Source: Steinernema hermaphroditum
Lineage: Eukaryota > Nematoda > Chromadorea > Rhabditida > Steinernematidae
Assembly (NCBI GenBank): GCA_030435675.1
Contig: CM059622.1
Location: 2,976,001-3,040,000 of the forward strand
Length of the DNA stretch: 64,000 nucleotides
Direction: 5' to 3'
Position 1 is the first letter of the stretch. Every line of letters starts with the position of its first letter. The position numbers and the translations under genes were made by a program. Below are positions 42,175 through 53,594 of the stretch, in pieces. Under the pieces are notes generated by a model. It was not told where the DNA came from, searched no databases, and saw only the letters and a list, made by a program, of their open reading frames with translations.

Positions 42175-43977
42175 CTGGAAGCGAAAGGGGTTGGAGATTT
42201 GAAGGGAGGCTGTATTAGTTCGTTGTTGGATGGGGTAGACAAGAAAACGGATACGACTCCGAACAGAAGCCAGGCAGGCAGTTGTTTTGCCTCACGGGTA
42301 GTCACAATTAAAGATGTACATCCTGTGGGTTCATTATCTGCATCTTATCGGCTTTTTATTGTGCCTAGGGCATGTCTGTTCTTTTAATTCATTTAATTAA
42401 CAGTTTGAGTCACTCTGTCTGAATTTTGAGCTGTACCAATCAATCTGTGAAACATTGAATTAATTGTTGATCTGATCAAATTGGAATTTTCTTTCAAATC
42501 TCATTCTTTCTATCACAGAAACGACTCTATAGTATGACTCTATGGTTGATATTATTTCAGATAGGATGAGACATTGCTTGTATTGCTGAATAATGTTGCT
42601 AGTGGCCCTTCTAGAGTCAGTCTTCTTCACTGTGCGACAACACCCGGATGTGCAGGTTTCCCTGGCCCGGAAAATGCGTTAGGTTCCAATATATAAAAAT
42701 TGGATATATCTGTAGCTGACGCTGTTTCAGGTTCGCCGCAGGTGCACAGCGAAGACGATTGACTATAAATGGGCCCTAAGATCTTAGAGCATTTCTAACA
42801 AAAACGAGGACATTCACCCACGTTAGCATCCATTCACGACAAGCAGAACATAGGCCCATGAAATGGACATCAAAAGAAGATATGCCGCTCGCATAAATAT
42901 AAATCGTTTGCTTGTTTTCAAAGTCAGTGTGACCAGAGCGATGATTGATGTTGACCGGTCAAGTGTGATCTGCCGCCTGGTCACAGACCGTAGTGATTAT
43001 GCGGTGAGGTAGAGTCATTTGAATGACTCACATGTGTGAGTATTTACTACGTGAAATGGCAGCAAGATCTTTTAAGAGCTCATATCGATATAAAACTAAA
43101 AGCACCTAAGAGTCTGGTAGTCGAATGATCGATATTTAACGGAATCTTGACAAAAAAGAATGGTGTTCAGTTAACAAAATACGATAGCAAAAGACCATCA
43201 TTACGGCTTCGAGTTCGAATGCCCCCCAGTCGCCAGTCCACTGTCTTCCGCTGGGGGCACTTCAGCAAAGCGAAGTCCATCGGTCTTTGATAATTCTAGA
43301 ATCATCTATTGATCCAAATCTACTGCAAAAACAAGAGGAACCGGTGGCCGTCTGATGTCAGAAGTCAAATATTTACCATCGACCTTCCACGAATCAACAT
43401 CTCTATCTGTACCCTCGAAAACGGTCTTGATCTGATCTCGCGGATCTTGTTAAGAGGTGGGGAAATTAAACATCTGTGCAAATAAGAGACATTCTCGGAA
43501 ATTCCAGAATTTTTGGTGGCGAGTACACCACTTAGAAGCGCCGCTTAGAAGTGACTCATAATTGAGATCAATTCAGATGAAAGAGACTGTCTAGATGACT
43601 GAATATGTCTAAACGTATCTCATTTGCCCTTCAGGACAACGTTTTGTAATCATCTTCTTTTTTTAAATAATATTTTTCTTTGGAAATTTTCTTCATCTTT
43701 CATAACAATTAATAATTGTTTATATTTTTGACGATCAAGAACGACCGCTCACTGAACTCATTTCTAAGCCGTCCCGACCGATCGAAAGGTCAATGTCTAG
43801 AACTCCGTCTTCTGTCTAGATTCTAGACAGCTTGCCCACGAAATGCTTACTCTTCTATGTCTTTTTGTATCCATGTTTTGTCGTCATTTTTGGAATGTTT
43901 CTTACTTAAAACTATTCGTCGTTTTTGGTAAATCATAACTTTTGAAACAAAAACTTACTCGTCGAGTAAACCTCGAC
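42175..43977. other. Gene-poor region; probable ccb-1 first intron or promoter
   Basis: Two minus-strand coding-like blocks are seen: about 43440-43365, reading DPRDQIKTVFEGTDRDVDSW and ending at a donor, followed after a 56-nt GT..AG gap by a short VDLDQ end with stop TAG; and a separate frame at about 43213-43301. Between 43190 and 43288 there is a nested inverted-repeat structure. None of this forms a complete gene. Confidence 0.35.
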
Positions 43978-44527
43978 ATGCCGGCGTGGGGCTTCCGATT
44001 CGATGCCAGCGCCGCCGACTCTCAGAAACGAAATATTCTCCTCAGAGAGCGTCGCCGATGGAACGCTGCAAAGAAGAGAGGATTAATTCAGAAGGCAAAA
44101 GTAAGCCGCGTCGGATGTGTTTCGCTTGATTGGATGGGTTAATTATTAGGCGGATGCCCGCGGGGCGGCCTATGGATATCAGAAGGCGCCCCCGGGGGCC
44201 GCGCCTTCAATTACGCGCCCGACGCGCTCGATTATGCGCGGGAGTTTACTCAATTTGCCGCCCTCGTGCACCGACGAAAAGGGCCGAGAGGTGCCACTTT
44301 TTAAGAGGAATAGCAGGAAGATTAATAGAGGAATAGTTGCAGAAGTGATTCACTTGAAGGAGTCTCTTTTGAGCTACACTAAGGCGTATGGGAACGATCT
44401 GAATTTTGTGATCTTGATGTATCCATCCGAACAGCAAATCCAGACACTCGATGTCTCCAAGCATGAGTTCTTAAAATTCTCACAAGGTACTCTTCTGACA
44501 TATGCAGATACAGTGCTCACACAGTAA
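43978..44527 (+). CDS. Unrecognised two-exon protein (166 aa)
   Basis: Exons 43978-44100 and 44150-44527 join in phase across a 49-nt intron. The N-terminal part is basic (NILLRERRRWNAAKKRGLIQ). The middle is Ala/Pro/Arg-rich and unusually GC-rich (about 44155-44290), and the C-terminal part looks like a folded alpha/beta segment (LLSYTKAYGNDLNFVILMYP). No family is recognised. The opposite strand of exon 1 also reads as a plausible exon, with good splice sites (acceptor TTCTTTGCAG, donor GTAAGTTTTT) and a frame containing SEENISFLRVGGAG. The coding strand of this locus is therefore not certain. Confidence 0.4.
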
Positions 44528-45009
44528 TCTAGACAGACTAGGATTTCCTTATGCAAACGGTACGCCGAGCCATGTCGAGGATTCCCAATAGCGGTCTTGT
44601 ATCTGAGGCCTCCCGCACATCTTGACAGCAAATAAAGAAACAAATCATATCGTAGTGCTCGAATCATATCGTAAAAGTAAACTGTTTCTCATCGAAAGGA
44701 ACTTTTGGGAAACAGCTTTTGCCATACATGGATGCTACACAGGTGATACGACGACCACCTATGGGGAACACAATTTTTCATGCTTTATTGATCCACAAAA
44801 ATAGACGATGATGGCAGTTTGTTAACATACATTCATTCATCTTTTGGAGGCAAAAAACGTTTGGATCCAGATGTTGACCTCTTCGTCGGAATCGAAGTGT
44901 TTCTGGGCTTGGTCATCGAGTAGAACGGTAATCGGATAGGGTGAGATGAAAGTACAATTCCATTTCTATGTAGCATAGAGTGATAGAATGGTACAAACCC
45001 GTTGTTAAG

Positions 45010-45652
45010 AAATGTTCTCATTTAGTGAAAGTAGCTGCGATTAGCGTAGATGGTAGACCATTTTTGGACTATTTAATAGAAGGTATGATAAGAAACAAGA
45101 CGAGTACAGGAAATATCAAAAACAGCGCCGGTCCAAATTGTGGACAATATTAGAGATCTCAATGAAGAGCTCATGGAGGAGGTCATTTTTGTGAAAAAGT
45201 TTTGGAACAAATCGTTTTGGCAAATTCTCCGAATTTGAACCCGATGAATAACGGCGTGTGAAGCATCTTACAGAGCAAGGTCAAATACAGAAAAGACGCC
45301 AATCTGAAGTCTCTGAAGCGCTCTATTCGCAAAAACATGGGACGACTTCAACAACTTCAAGGCTTAGAAACCTTTGGTCAGGTAGCTGTGATTTGCGCAG
45401 ATGGTAGACCATGCTTAGATTATTTAGTGAAAGGTATAGGTGCGATAAGAAATATTGGAAACAGCGTGGGTCCAAATTGTGGACAACATTAGTGATCCTA
45501 ATGGAGAGCTGGGAGAGATCATTTTTGAAAAAAAGTGTTACTTCTTTTTAGGACAACGATACATCCATATGGAAAAACATTCCGTTCATCTCTGTGTTCA
45601 TCGTGCATCACAGAAAAGCAGGGTCTATTTGGCTAGAGTTGTGATGCTTTAG
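45010..45652 (+). repeat. Direct duplication of a coding-like segment (two copies, about 165 bp)
   Basis: Copy 1 (about 45024-45200) and copy 2 (about 45379-45540) both contain a frame reading GRPFLDYL or GRPCLDYL and a second block QIVDNIRDLNEEL or QIVDNISDPNGEL. Copy 2 has an upstream stretch KRSIRKNMGRLQQLQG and a downstream open frame to 45652. Stops and frame changes interrupt both copies. They look like duplicated exons of a dead gene of unknown family. Confidence 0.5.
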
Positions 45653-46523
45653 CCATCAAACATTCAACTCTTGTCTGTCTACTCAACCATGAGGGTCGAG
45701 TTGTTTTTCTCGCTGATCGCCTGGAGTTAGAGGATGTGGGTGGTAAACTCCGACCAGACGGAACATCACAATTTGTCTCGAATTGAACTCTATTCACCCA
45801 TTCAGAAAGGAATGTTTTTCCACGGGTTTCGCCCCAATCTTCGGTCGCCACAATTTGTCTCCTCCTTCTGAATGGGTCCCGCTTCGGTTCCGGGTTCGTC
45901 TCCTTTTCCGCCGACACAATTTCGACGTCTCAAGAGGAATAGCACAAACACCTCCTTCGAACAACAAAAAAACTCATTTACGACAAAGTAATGGTCGTTA
46001 TCAGTACAGTGAACGTTGGGGACTATTGACTAAGACACCACCGAAAGAGATATATTAATCGGCTTCCAAGAGGATCTGCGTCATAGGCCGAGAGATCGTG
46101 CACAATATCAATTATATCTTTGATTCATTTACATATGTGCTACTGGGTGAAACCGACTTGCAGCGAGGGGAGAGCCGAACTCTGACCTACATACTGGTTG
46201 CCACGATTTACCGCATCGACCACTAAGACAGAAATCCAAAGTTCAGCGATCATGCCTATACCCACACCCATGCTCGTATAACTTTCGAGGCTTTCGCTAA
46301 TCGAGTCGGGGTACAAAGGAAAGAACACCATAAGACGATAGGACTGGAAAATGAAGTCCAAGACCCTCCACAGTTTAACCTTAGGTTCACTTGTATGGTT
46401 ATTGTCTAAAGTGGGAACTAAAGATCAACTAAAAAAAAATAAAAAACAGCTATCGCACTTGAAATCTAAGAATGTACCAGAAATGAGTGATGGGCAGCCA
46501 AATTGACTAAAGACCATGTCGAG

Positions 46524-46890
46524 TCAATTTTTATTCAAATACCAAAAGGCTACAGGGGAAGCCCTGAAGCATTTCACTTTTTTTTTCAATTTTTGGTGAG
46601 ATTCGCCTTTATTTCCGGTCCAGATCTCCAGAAAACAACAGAACTTTGTCAGAATTGAAGAAATTCCAATATAGAATCTATCGATTTGAACAGGAAACTC
46701 GGAAGATTCCCTTGGAAGATTGTCTTCATCAACAACATCACAGAAAGGGGAAATTTTATTAGCCAGAAGTACAATAAAAATCACCCGATCTTCCGTAAGT
46801 TCTAGGATGCATGACACATAAACCACATCGACGTGTGACACTTGGAAACTTTCCCTGTTCAAGAAATATGCTAAATCCTTGCACGCATCT
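46524..46890 (-). pseudogene. Isolated open frame, possibly an F-box/FTH-type remnant
   Basis: The minus-strand frame is open from about 46890 to the TAA at 46524, without a start codon in its first part. The text (VSHVDVVYVSCILELTEDRV, then FYIGISSILTKFCCFLEIW) alternates beta-like strands and Leu/Ile positions in a way that recalls the C-terminal FTH/DUF38 region of nematode F-box proteins. The resemblance is weak. No F-box is visible nearby. Confidence 0.25.
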
Positions 46891-49800
46891 TCAAATAGAT
46901 CATTTTGGGAGGATGTTTACAGGATCAGGTGGACCGATGGAATTTTGCGGTTACTTCATGCAGGGATAGTTCATCACCAAGCTTAAGCTCGATCTAATCG
47001 GGACGCTTTAGAAAGTGAAATCACCCTGTTGAGAGTAACACAAAGATGACTTCTGCTTTTATATGCATCTGGGATGCGTTCAATGGCTAAGCTGCTCCAT
47101 TATGGGTGGCCACTACAACGCACAACAGCTTCAAATAATAAATGTCAAAAAGGACCTAAGACAGTATTGAAAATTATAATAGTAATCGTGTAGGTAACTT
47201 AAGTCATAGTCCGAGTCCTAGCAAGAAAAGGCTGAACCGATAACCGAACATCTCTGGATTTAACATTGGTCAGAGGTACTTGATCACCACGGTTCCCCTG
47301 TCAGATAAATTATCAACATAAAATCAAATTTTATTTTCTATGTATTAGTAGCAAGAACGAGGTAATTTTCTTTGGGTTTACTTCAAGGAACTAGGGTTGA
47401 ATAACTGAATAAAAATGCTGTAAACTTCGATTAAGAGAACACGAAATTAGAACGGAACTGAAATACGGTACATAATACATTAGAAAAGCCACATGAAGAA
47501 GCAATCCCTGTTAGCAAAATTATCCAAAGGGAGCAATCTTAAGATCTTAAGATATATCTTCAGTGTAACATAATGTAAAACACCCTCGGCTGCTGGAAAC
47601 TTTTGTCGAAAACACGTAGTATAGCGAGAGCAAAGAAGAGCAGTATCATTAGCAGAATCAACATCCTCTCGAGACTCTTTTCGACTAAAAACCCTCGAGA
47701 AGCAACAAAATAAACGGCCATCGGAACGGCTCAGACGAGCTTAGTGAGGATGAGTAACAGGCCGAAACACTAAATAATCGATGAGGCAAAAAAGCACAAA
47801 ATTCTAAATAATTAAACGGCGATCGATGCCGTTCCCAGCCGCGTCTCGTCTCGACTTTCGGCGGATCCCGACGCGATCGGGCTTCCGGACGATCGCGGTC
47901 ATGCGGGCATATTGTCGCCAGCTGGCCCCAGAAGAAGCGCAGCTTCTTCTCCGCACTCGAGGACGTCAAAAAGCCACACACCGCTGCTGCTGCTGCTCGA
48001 TGGCCGCGACGCCGCCGTCCCAGGCCCTCGGCGGAGAAGTGAGGCTTTCGCTAAGCCCGTCACCGCCCGGTTGCTCCCGTTCGGCCGCGAGAAAATCGAT
48101 CACCAGGGCAGCTAAGGGCGGTTGCGAGTCGAGAGTGCACCCCTAAGACACGAGTAGACGTCGGCTGTCTGCAGTGGCTGCTAATGGAGATCGAGTTTTT
48201 TGCTTTGTTAGTGGATAAATGGGGGCGGCTCCGAAGGTTACTTTTACTAATTTAATGAATTTTTTAGGAACTCTGTCGTCGTGTCTAGTCTTAGGTAGAA
48301 TCGTCTCTGCTGGGCATTTTTATTTCTTACAAGATAGGGTTTGAGAGCAATCGTGTTTTGCTGGATTTCGATCGGGTTCCCTACCACGGACTATATTACT
48401 GTGTCAGATAGATCGTGTATCATCGGAGATTCTCCATGTCCCCAAGAATGGCTTCATCTCCACGTTTCTTTTGATATCTAGGCTTGTTCAGTCATTCGAA
48501 AAGTGCCTCAATTGGTACACCCAAAAGTTAGATCTGTATTTTGTGTATTTTGAAGCATTGAAGCAAATATGAAGCAGGTGCCTTTAAAACAAGTAATGTG
48601 TTTAAACATCGGCAAAAATGTCTTGATTTGTCTAAAACCCCAAACAAGATTTCATTAGGCCAGCTATCGGATCTACACTGAGTACCTGAAATCTGCCTGC
48701 ACGACAGAAATATAGGCCAGATCACCTGATATTTAAAAAAACAATGCGATTTAGTATTGTTTTAGTACCATCTCAGGCTGGGTTCCAAGAGCTTACTTAA
48801 GATCTGAACAGATACGATTTATCAGCATCCTTAGGTGGATCTATTCAGACATTAACTGGACACCGGGCGTTGTCCGTTTTATCAACAAAATTTTTCATTG
48901 CCAAGTGTCGCTAGATTTAGCTACAGAGCTACAGACTGATATATGCTTCTTTAATGGAAGGCCTTGTTTGCCCTATATGTAGCCACTTCCTGTGACCACC
49001 CATTGACAAATGGAGCCCATTAGTTGAGTGTCAATATCTTATGATATAACTTCCTGCAGATTATTTGGATAGATATTCGTCAGTTTTATACGGAAGCCTT
49101 TCTCGAGTGTTCTGTGATGTCCGCTTTTTCAACATCATTAACATAGCATGTAATGATCGCTTATACTCTTTCAATCAAAACAGCAAGGTTCCTCCCATAT
49201 GCACAAAGCAGAACTATCAGTGATGCTTCGGCACGGCTTTTATTGGACGCTGAGCGCCCCGTGTTACAGAAAGCCAGGATTAGCATTGTGCTCACAACGA
49301 TGGCCAAGAGCGACCACTCGGTTTTGAGAAAGCGAGCGGACGATTCGACCAATCGCTACCGATATAAGCGAAAGAGCCATACGATACGTCTTCAAATTAG
49401 GCCTACAGAGTTTTACAAAGTTCAAGAGGTGATGAGAATATCAAAAAAGACTCACAATTATCTCCCTTTGGTACCCAGCAGCTCAAAAAGGACTGACTGT
49501 TGGACTGTCCTACGGACCAGTTAATTGTCGATTGGACTCAAACAATTGGTCGAAGATCGATAGAAAAGATAACGACCCTTATAAATGGGTCTACTTCGAA
49601 CGGCCAAAAAACCGCCCCTGATGGATGTTGTTTTGCAACTGCAGAGAGAAATTAATGTGGCGCGACAAAAAGGTCAAGATTTATCGCCCATGAGGAGTCA
49701 CAAGTTGCGTCATAACCAACAGAACAAAGAGACTCTTCGGTCTTCAAGCCACACATTGTCCATTGAAACCTGATTGCTGATTGGATCACATTTTTAAAAA

Positions 49801-50551
49801 AAAAACGACCGGTCATCACAGATCGTGGGATAATCACGAGATGGTGACTCGGAGGGAGAGCTAAACGTCTAAAACCAGCTGTATGCTATTCGTGTAGATA
49901 CTGGAGACGGGAAAAGGGGCTTGTCATCCTGGAATTGAGTATGCCGCCCAAATACCCTCCTGCCTAGTAGGGAGACCTCGTAAAGCTCCCTACTAACCTC
50001 TCGGCCTATAACAGCAAATTTACGAACGCTGTAACTCGTAGTTTCGGTGAATGAACCGCACACATGCAAAAGCGTCCTCAGGGACGTTAGAGATCTCATG
50101 AAAAATGAATTGAAGCAATTGGTTTCGTTCCTGGCCATGCTTGGCAACATCGTGTGACGCAACTGGTTTGGAGAGTCCTCTTTTTTATCACAAAGTGCTC
50201 TTGTTTGTGCCCCCAAGTTGTAATAGAAAACGCGGCAGCTGTTCCGCATTCCAGCACGAAGTGGCGACGTAATATCCGGCAGCAATTGGCGTTTTGACGG
50301 AGATGATTGTTTTTGAAGTGTTTGGTGACAAATGGCGACATTGTTCGGGAAGAAAGGGGTCGACATAGCAGCATAGAAGAGGGAGTGAAGTCGCCAGGTA
50401 AACGTCTTCAGAGTAGATGAGGACAAATGCCCGAACGGGTCAATTATTCACGAGGACATGCATAACAGATTTTTGTCGCCCATTGACCGAGGAAAGGACT
50501 GATGACACGAGAGTAGAAAGAAGCGTTTGAAAAACGAAGAGAAAAAGGTTA

Positions 50552-50623
50552 CTCCCCGGCCGGGAATCGAACCCGGGTCTCGCACGTGACAGGCGCGGAT
50601 ACTCACCACTATACTACCGAGGA
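50552..50623 (-). tRNA. tRNA-Asp (GTC)
   Basis: On the minus strand the gene starts TCCTCGGTAGTATAGTGG and ends with CCGGGGA plus discriminator G. Acceptor arms TCCTCGG/CCGGGGA pair with one G-T pair. The anticodon loop CTGTCAC gives GTC (aspartate). The T arm contains GGTTCGATTCC. 72 nt, no intron. Confidence 0.95.
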
Positions 50624-50690
50624 CATGTTAAAGAAGAACTGTTTCACTATGTGTCTCAACGACTGTTACTTTTCAAAAAGGCACTTATAA

Positions 50691-50895
50691 GGGATAGGGA
50701 TAGGGATAGGGATAGGGATAGGGATAGGGATAGGGATAGGGATAGGGATAGGGATAGGGATAGGGATAGGGATAGGGATAGGGATAGGGATAGGGATAGG
50801 GATAGGGATAGGGATAGGGATAGGGATAGGGATAGGGATAGGGATAGGGATAGGGATAGGGATAGGGATAGGGATAGGGATAGGGATAGGGATAG
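50691..50895. repeat. GGGATA hexamer array (about 34 units)
   Basis: 205 bp of essentially perfect GGGATA repeats. Because the unit is six bases, frames on both strands are open and spell dipeptide repeats (Arg-Asp, Pro-Ile, Pro-Tyr); these are not genes. The G-rich strand resembles telomere-type repeats but is not the TTAGGC of nematode telomeres. Confidence 0.97.
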
Positions 50896-51384
50896 TGTTC
50901 ATACATCCCCGAACCAGTGGTCTTGCCCAGATTGGCAACTTGCTGTTTGCGGAACGCATCCTGCCACGAAGACAACAAACGCTTCGGAAGTCAATTCTAA
51001 TTCATTTCACGACGACGTCGTCTCCGCGTCGTGACCACCGCCGCGCCATATTTCCCCGGAGACGCCCGGGGACCAACAGCCACTACCAGGCCCGGGCCAC
51101 GGCCTAAGAGGGTGCGTGACGCTTCAAATTATATTCCCATTGTGGTGCCGCGTGGACACATTGAATTAATTCTCTACGCACGCGAAGCCAAAAAACAATT
51201 CTTCGGATTTTGGCGCCGCCGGGAAGAAGGAGTCTCACTCGTGTCGCGGTGGCGAGCGGTCGGTCCCTCCGGTCGCTCTCTGAGCGTCGGGCTGGTCAGA
51301 CAGCAAACCCTGTGGCAGTTGTGAGTGTTCCGGCTTCCAGAGGGAATTGGGACACCCGGAAGACGTAGTCCCACCACCGCTGAC
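50896..51384. other. GC-rich flank of the dispersed repeat
   Basis: 51020-51350 is GC-rich with no clear coding frame; it may belong to the repeat unit that continues from 51385, but the corresponding part is missing at 3140. Confidence 0.35.
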
Positions 51385-51780
51385 AACAAGATGTCCGACG
51401 CCAGAAATCCGACGCCCGACGCTGCGTGAGATGTCATCCCGAAGGTCGCTGACGCTCTGAGGACACCAACACTGAGGAAGACGCAACCCCCGAACCACGG
51501 ACTCATCTCTCCGTAGCAGATGCGAGCTCAGAAGCCCCCTCTGACGCAGAAGCCTCCTCAAACGCCCCGAGAAGAAGAAGTTCGACCGCCATTTCTGGAG
51601 TTTCGCCCATTCCCAGATGCCCCGTGAAGCGCGCCGTCTACCACCGGTTCGACATCAACGCCGCGCCAGGAATGAAGCCGTCTACAAGTGATATCCTCTG
51701 TTGTCTATTAATTGGTGTCATGCAAGGCGTAACGCCTTTGATTCATGAAGTAAAGTCGTGAAAGTCGTGAAGTCGTGAAA
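51385..51780. repeat. Dispersed repeat, copy B (about 395 bp)
   Basis: Matches 3140-3480 in the same orientation and contains about 60 bp absent from that copy. Its end carries the word GTCGTGAAA three times (51757-51781). Confidence 0.7.
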
Positions 51781-52726
51781 GTCGGGAAGAAGACGACTTC
51801 GATTGCAACGCAAACAGAGACGCGTTTGCAGACGCTCAAGTGGCCGAAGTGTGGAAATTTGCGATGAGAGCTTACTGTTTAAAGATCAGAGGTGGCTGAT
51901 GAATGAGCAGAATGGGGGTCAACTGAAAATACAAAAAGCTTGGTTCTGGGGAGAATTCAAGTCGACTTGTTTCGTCAAAATTTGACATTTCGGACTTGTT
52001 GTTGGCATGAAGACAGTCTGCGTCTTTTCCCGGACGAAACGTTTGACGGAATATTTGTGAAGCCCGACTCTCGAAGCGTTTTATTCAACGAAAGGTTGAA
52101 GAACGATAAACAAGTGCTTCCCACAAATGTGGTCCTGTAACATTACATCTTGTAGCTTCAGCCAATGTACAATCACAGGGCTTTTGCGATGGTTCCTTAT
52201 TTCAACCTCTAGGGCATTGCAATGGTCAGTCGAAATGGGGGAACGCCAATGGCAGCCAGTGTCCTTCCCAGTTCGACCACACACAAGATGTTTATATGGT
52301 AAAGTGCGCGTATAAGGGTATGGCGGCAACACCTCCAAAGATGCGTCCTCTATAATCCCAAGGTCTTCTTTTGGTGGTCTTTGTTTTGGCGTTCATCTCA
52401 AATAATCCGTATAAGCTCTTCTGGTACTTTGGGTTTTCAAGTTCACCTTGCGACCTGTGAGATATAAGCTCTTCTGGTACTTTGGGTTTTCAAGTTTACC
52501 TTGCGACCTGTGAGATCAACCATTCTTTACGAGATTTTTGCCTACCAGCCACATATAGAATTTCTGGGTTGGATAGAGCTAACTCCACTTCAGGTTTTAC
52601 GGGTTCCCGTCAATCCATCACCAACACACAATGATGACGTTATTCCATTCTGTTCCCCTTCGACTAAAAGAGTCCTCTCATAGAAAAGTGGAGCTAAAAT
52701 GGGTCAAATGTAGACGGAAAAAGTTT
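51781..52726. other. Intergenic, no gene recognised
   Basis: Apart from the 53-bp tandem duplication at 52410-52515, only short open frames without domains are seen. Confidence 0.4.
52410..52515. repeat. 53-bp perfect-period tandem duplication
   Basis: 52410-52462 is repeated at 52463-52515 with one C/T difference (GTTCACC versus GTTTACC). Confidence 0.95.
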
Positions 52727-52798
52727 TGACCCCGACGTGATTCGAACACGCAACCTTCTGATCTGGAGTCAGACGCGCTACCGTTGCGCCACGGAGTC
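52727..52798 (-). tRNA. tRNA-Trp (CCA)
   Basis: On the minus strand the gene starts GACTCCGTGGCGCAACGG and ends CGGGGTC plus discriminator A. Acceptor arms pair (one T-G). The anticodon loop CTCCAGA gives CCA (tryptophan). The T arm contains TGTTCGAATCACG. 72 nt, no intron. Confidence 0.95.
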
Positions 52799-53594
52799 AC
52801 CTGTACGCCGATTGGCCGCATTCGATATAGACCCACCCACCCCCCCTCAATCGATGTTCTTTTCCGAGCGATTAGCGCCACTTCTGTCAATTGCAATTAC
52901 TAAAATTATGTTTCGCGCAGCGGCGCAGAAGGAGGAGCACTTAAGCACCGAAGTGCTAACAAACGCCAACGCACTCAATGGGGGCGCTCTGTGGATAGAG
53001 ATGATCTGTTGTGTGTGTACCTGGCGGGGCGATGTGGCAGATGACCTCAGCAGCTGCTGCACGGCTAAAGCCGCGGTGCGATGCTTTGTTGCGAGGGAAA
53101 GTGACACTTCTGGGCACGTGATCGAAAAAAAGAGACAACGCAAACAGGAGACGGGGACAAGGATCCGATTGTCGGCACTGGAACAGAGGGACAAGAAGTG
53201 ATTTCTTTCTAATCAAGGGTCCTAAAGTGCTGCGTGCTCGTCCAACCTTGCCATGATTTTCCACATGCATGCACCATTCTAGTTGTTGCCTATGAATAAG
53301 AGACTACTTAGCCGTCTTGCAGAAGCGAAAGCACTTTCTAGGGAAGAAGACAATTGGAATGCTCGATGTAGCAGTAGTTGTTCCGAGACCTAGATCACTT
53401 CTATGTGCTTTTCAGACTAGATCACAGACAATAACGCGGCCATCTCATTAGCTGGCGCTGGTTTCAATGCGGCGAAGAAGGTTGACCGGAAACAGAGCCA
53501 TTCAGTCGCGGTTTCGTCTCAATCTCGGTAGCCTCGGAAAAGTGCCGAGACGATCACACATGGCGATTTCATTTCAAAAAGGACGGCCAATATG
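52799..53594. other. Intergenic, no gene recognised
   Basis: Open frames at 52737-53201 (plus) and 52847-53270 (minus) overlap each other and the tRNA; none shows a domain. Confidence 0.4.

Larger units (their letters stand above)
44528..50551. other. Gene-poor region with decayed coding pieces
   Basis: About 6 kb without a supported complete gene. It holds a duplicated decayed coding segment (45010-45652), two minus-strand frames at 46140-46361 and 46524-46894, a GC-rich block at 47820-48130 with no recognised content, and long AT-rich stretches. Frames at 49153-49524 and 49869-50426 show no domain. Confidence 0.45.

Noticed and set aside
47820..48150. GC-rich block as a possible gene or CpG-island promoter
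   Set aside because: Several frames are open on both strands only because of composition; no splice pattern or domain was found.
49869..50426. Minus-strand frame of 185 aa
   Set aside because: No domain, no splice sites, and an overlapping second frame of similar quality; no support for expression.
50691..50895. Interstitial telomere
   Set aside because: The unit is GGGATA, not TTAGGC as in nematode telomeres; treated as a microsatellite.
50651..51034. Open frames encoding Arg-Asp, Pro-Ile or Pro-Tyr dipeptide repeats
   Set aside because: Produced by a hexamer repeat, which keeps any frame without a stop open on both strands; no flanking coding evidence.
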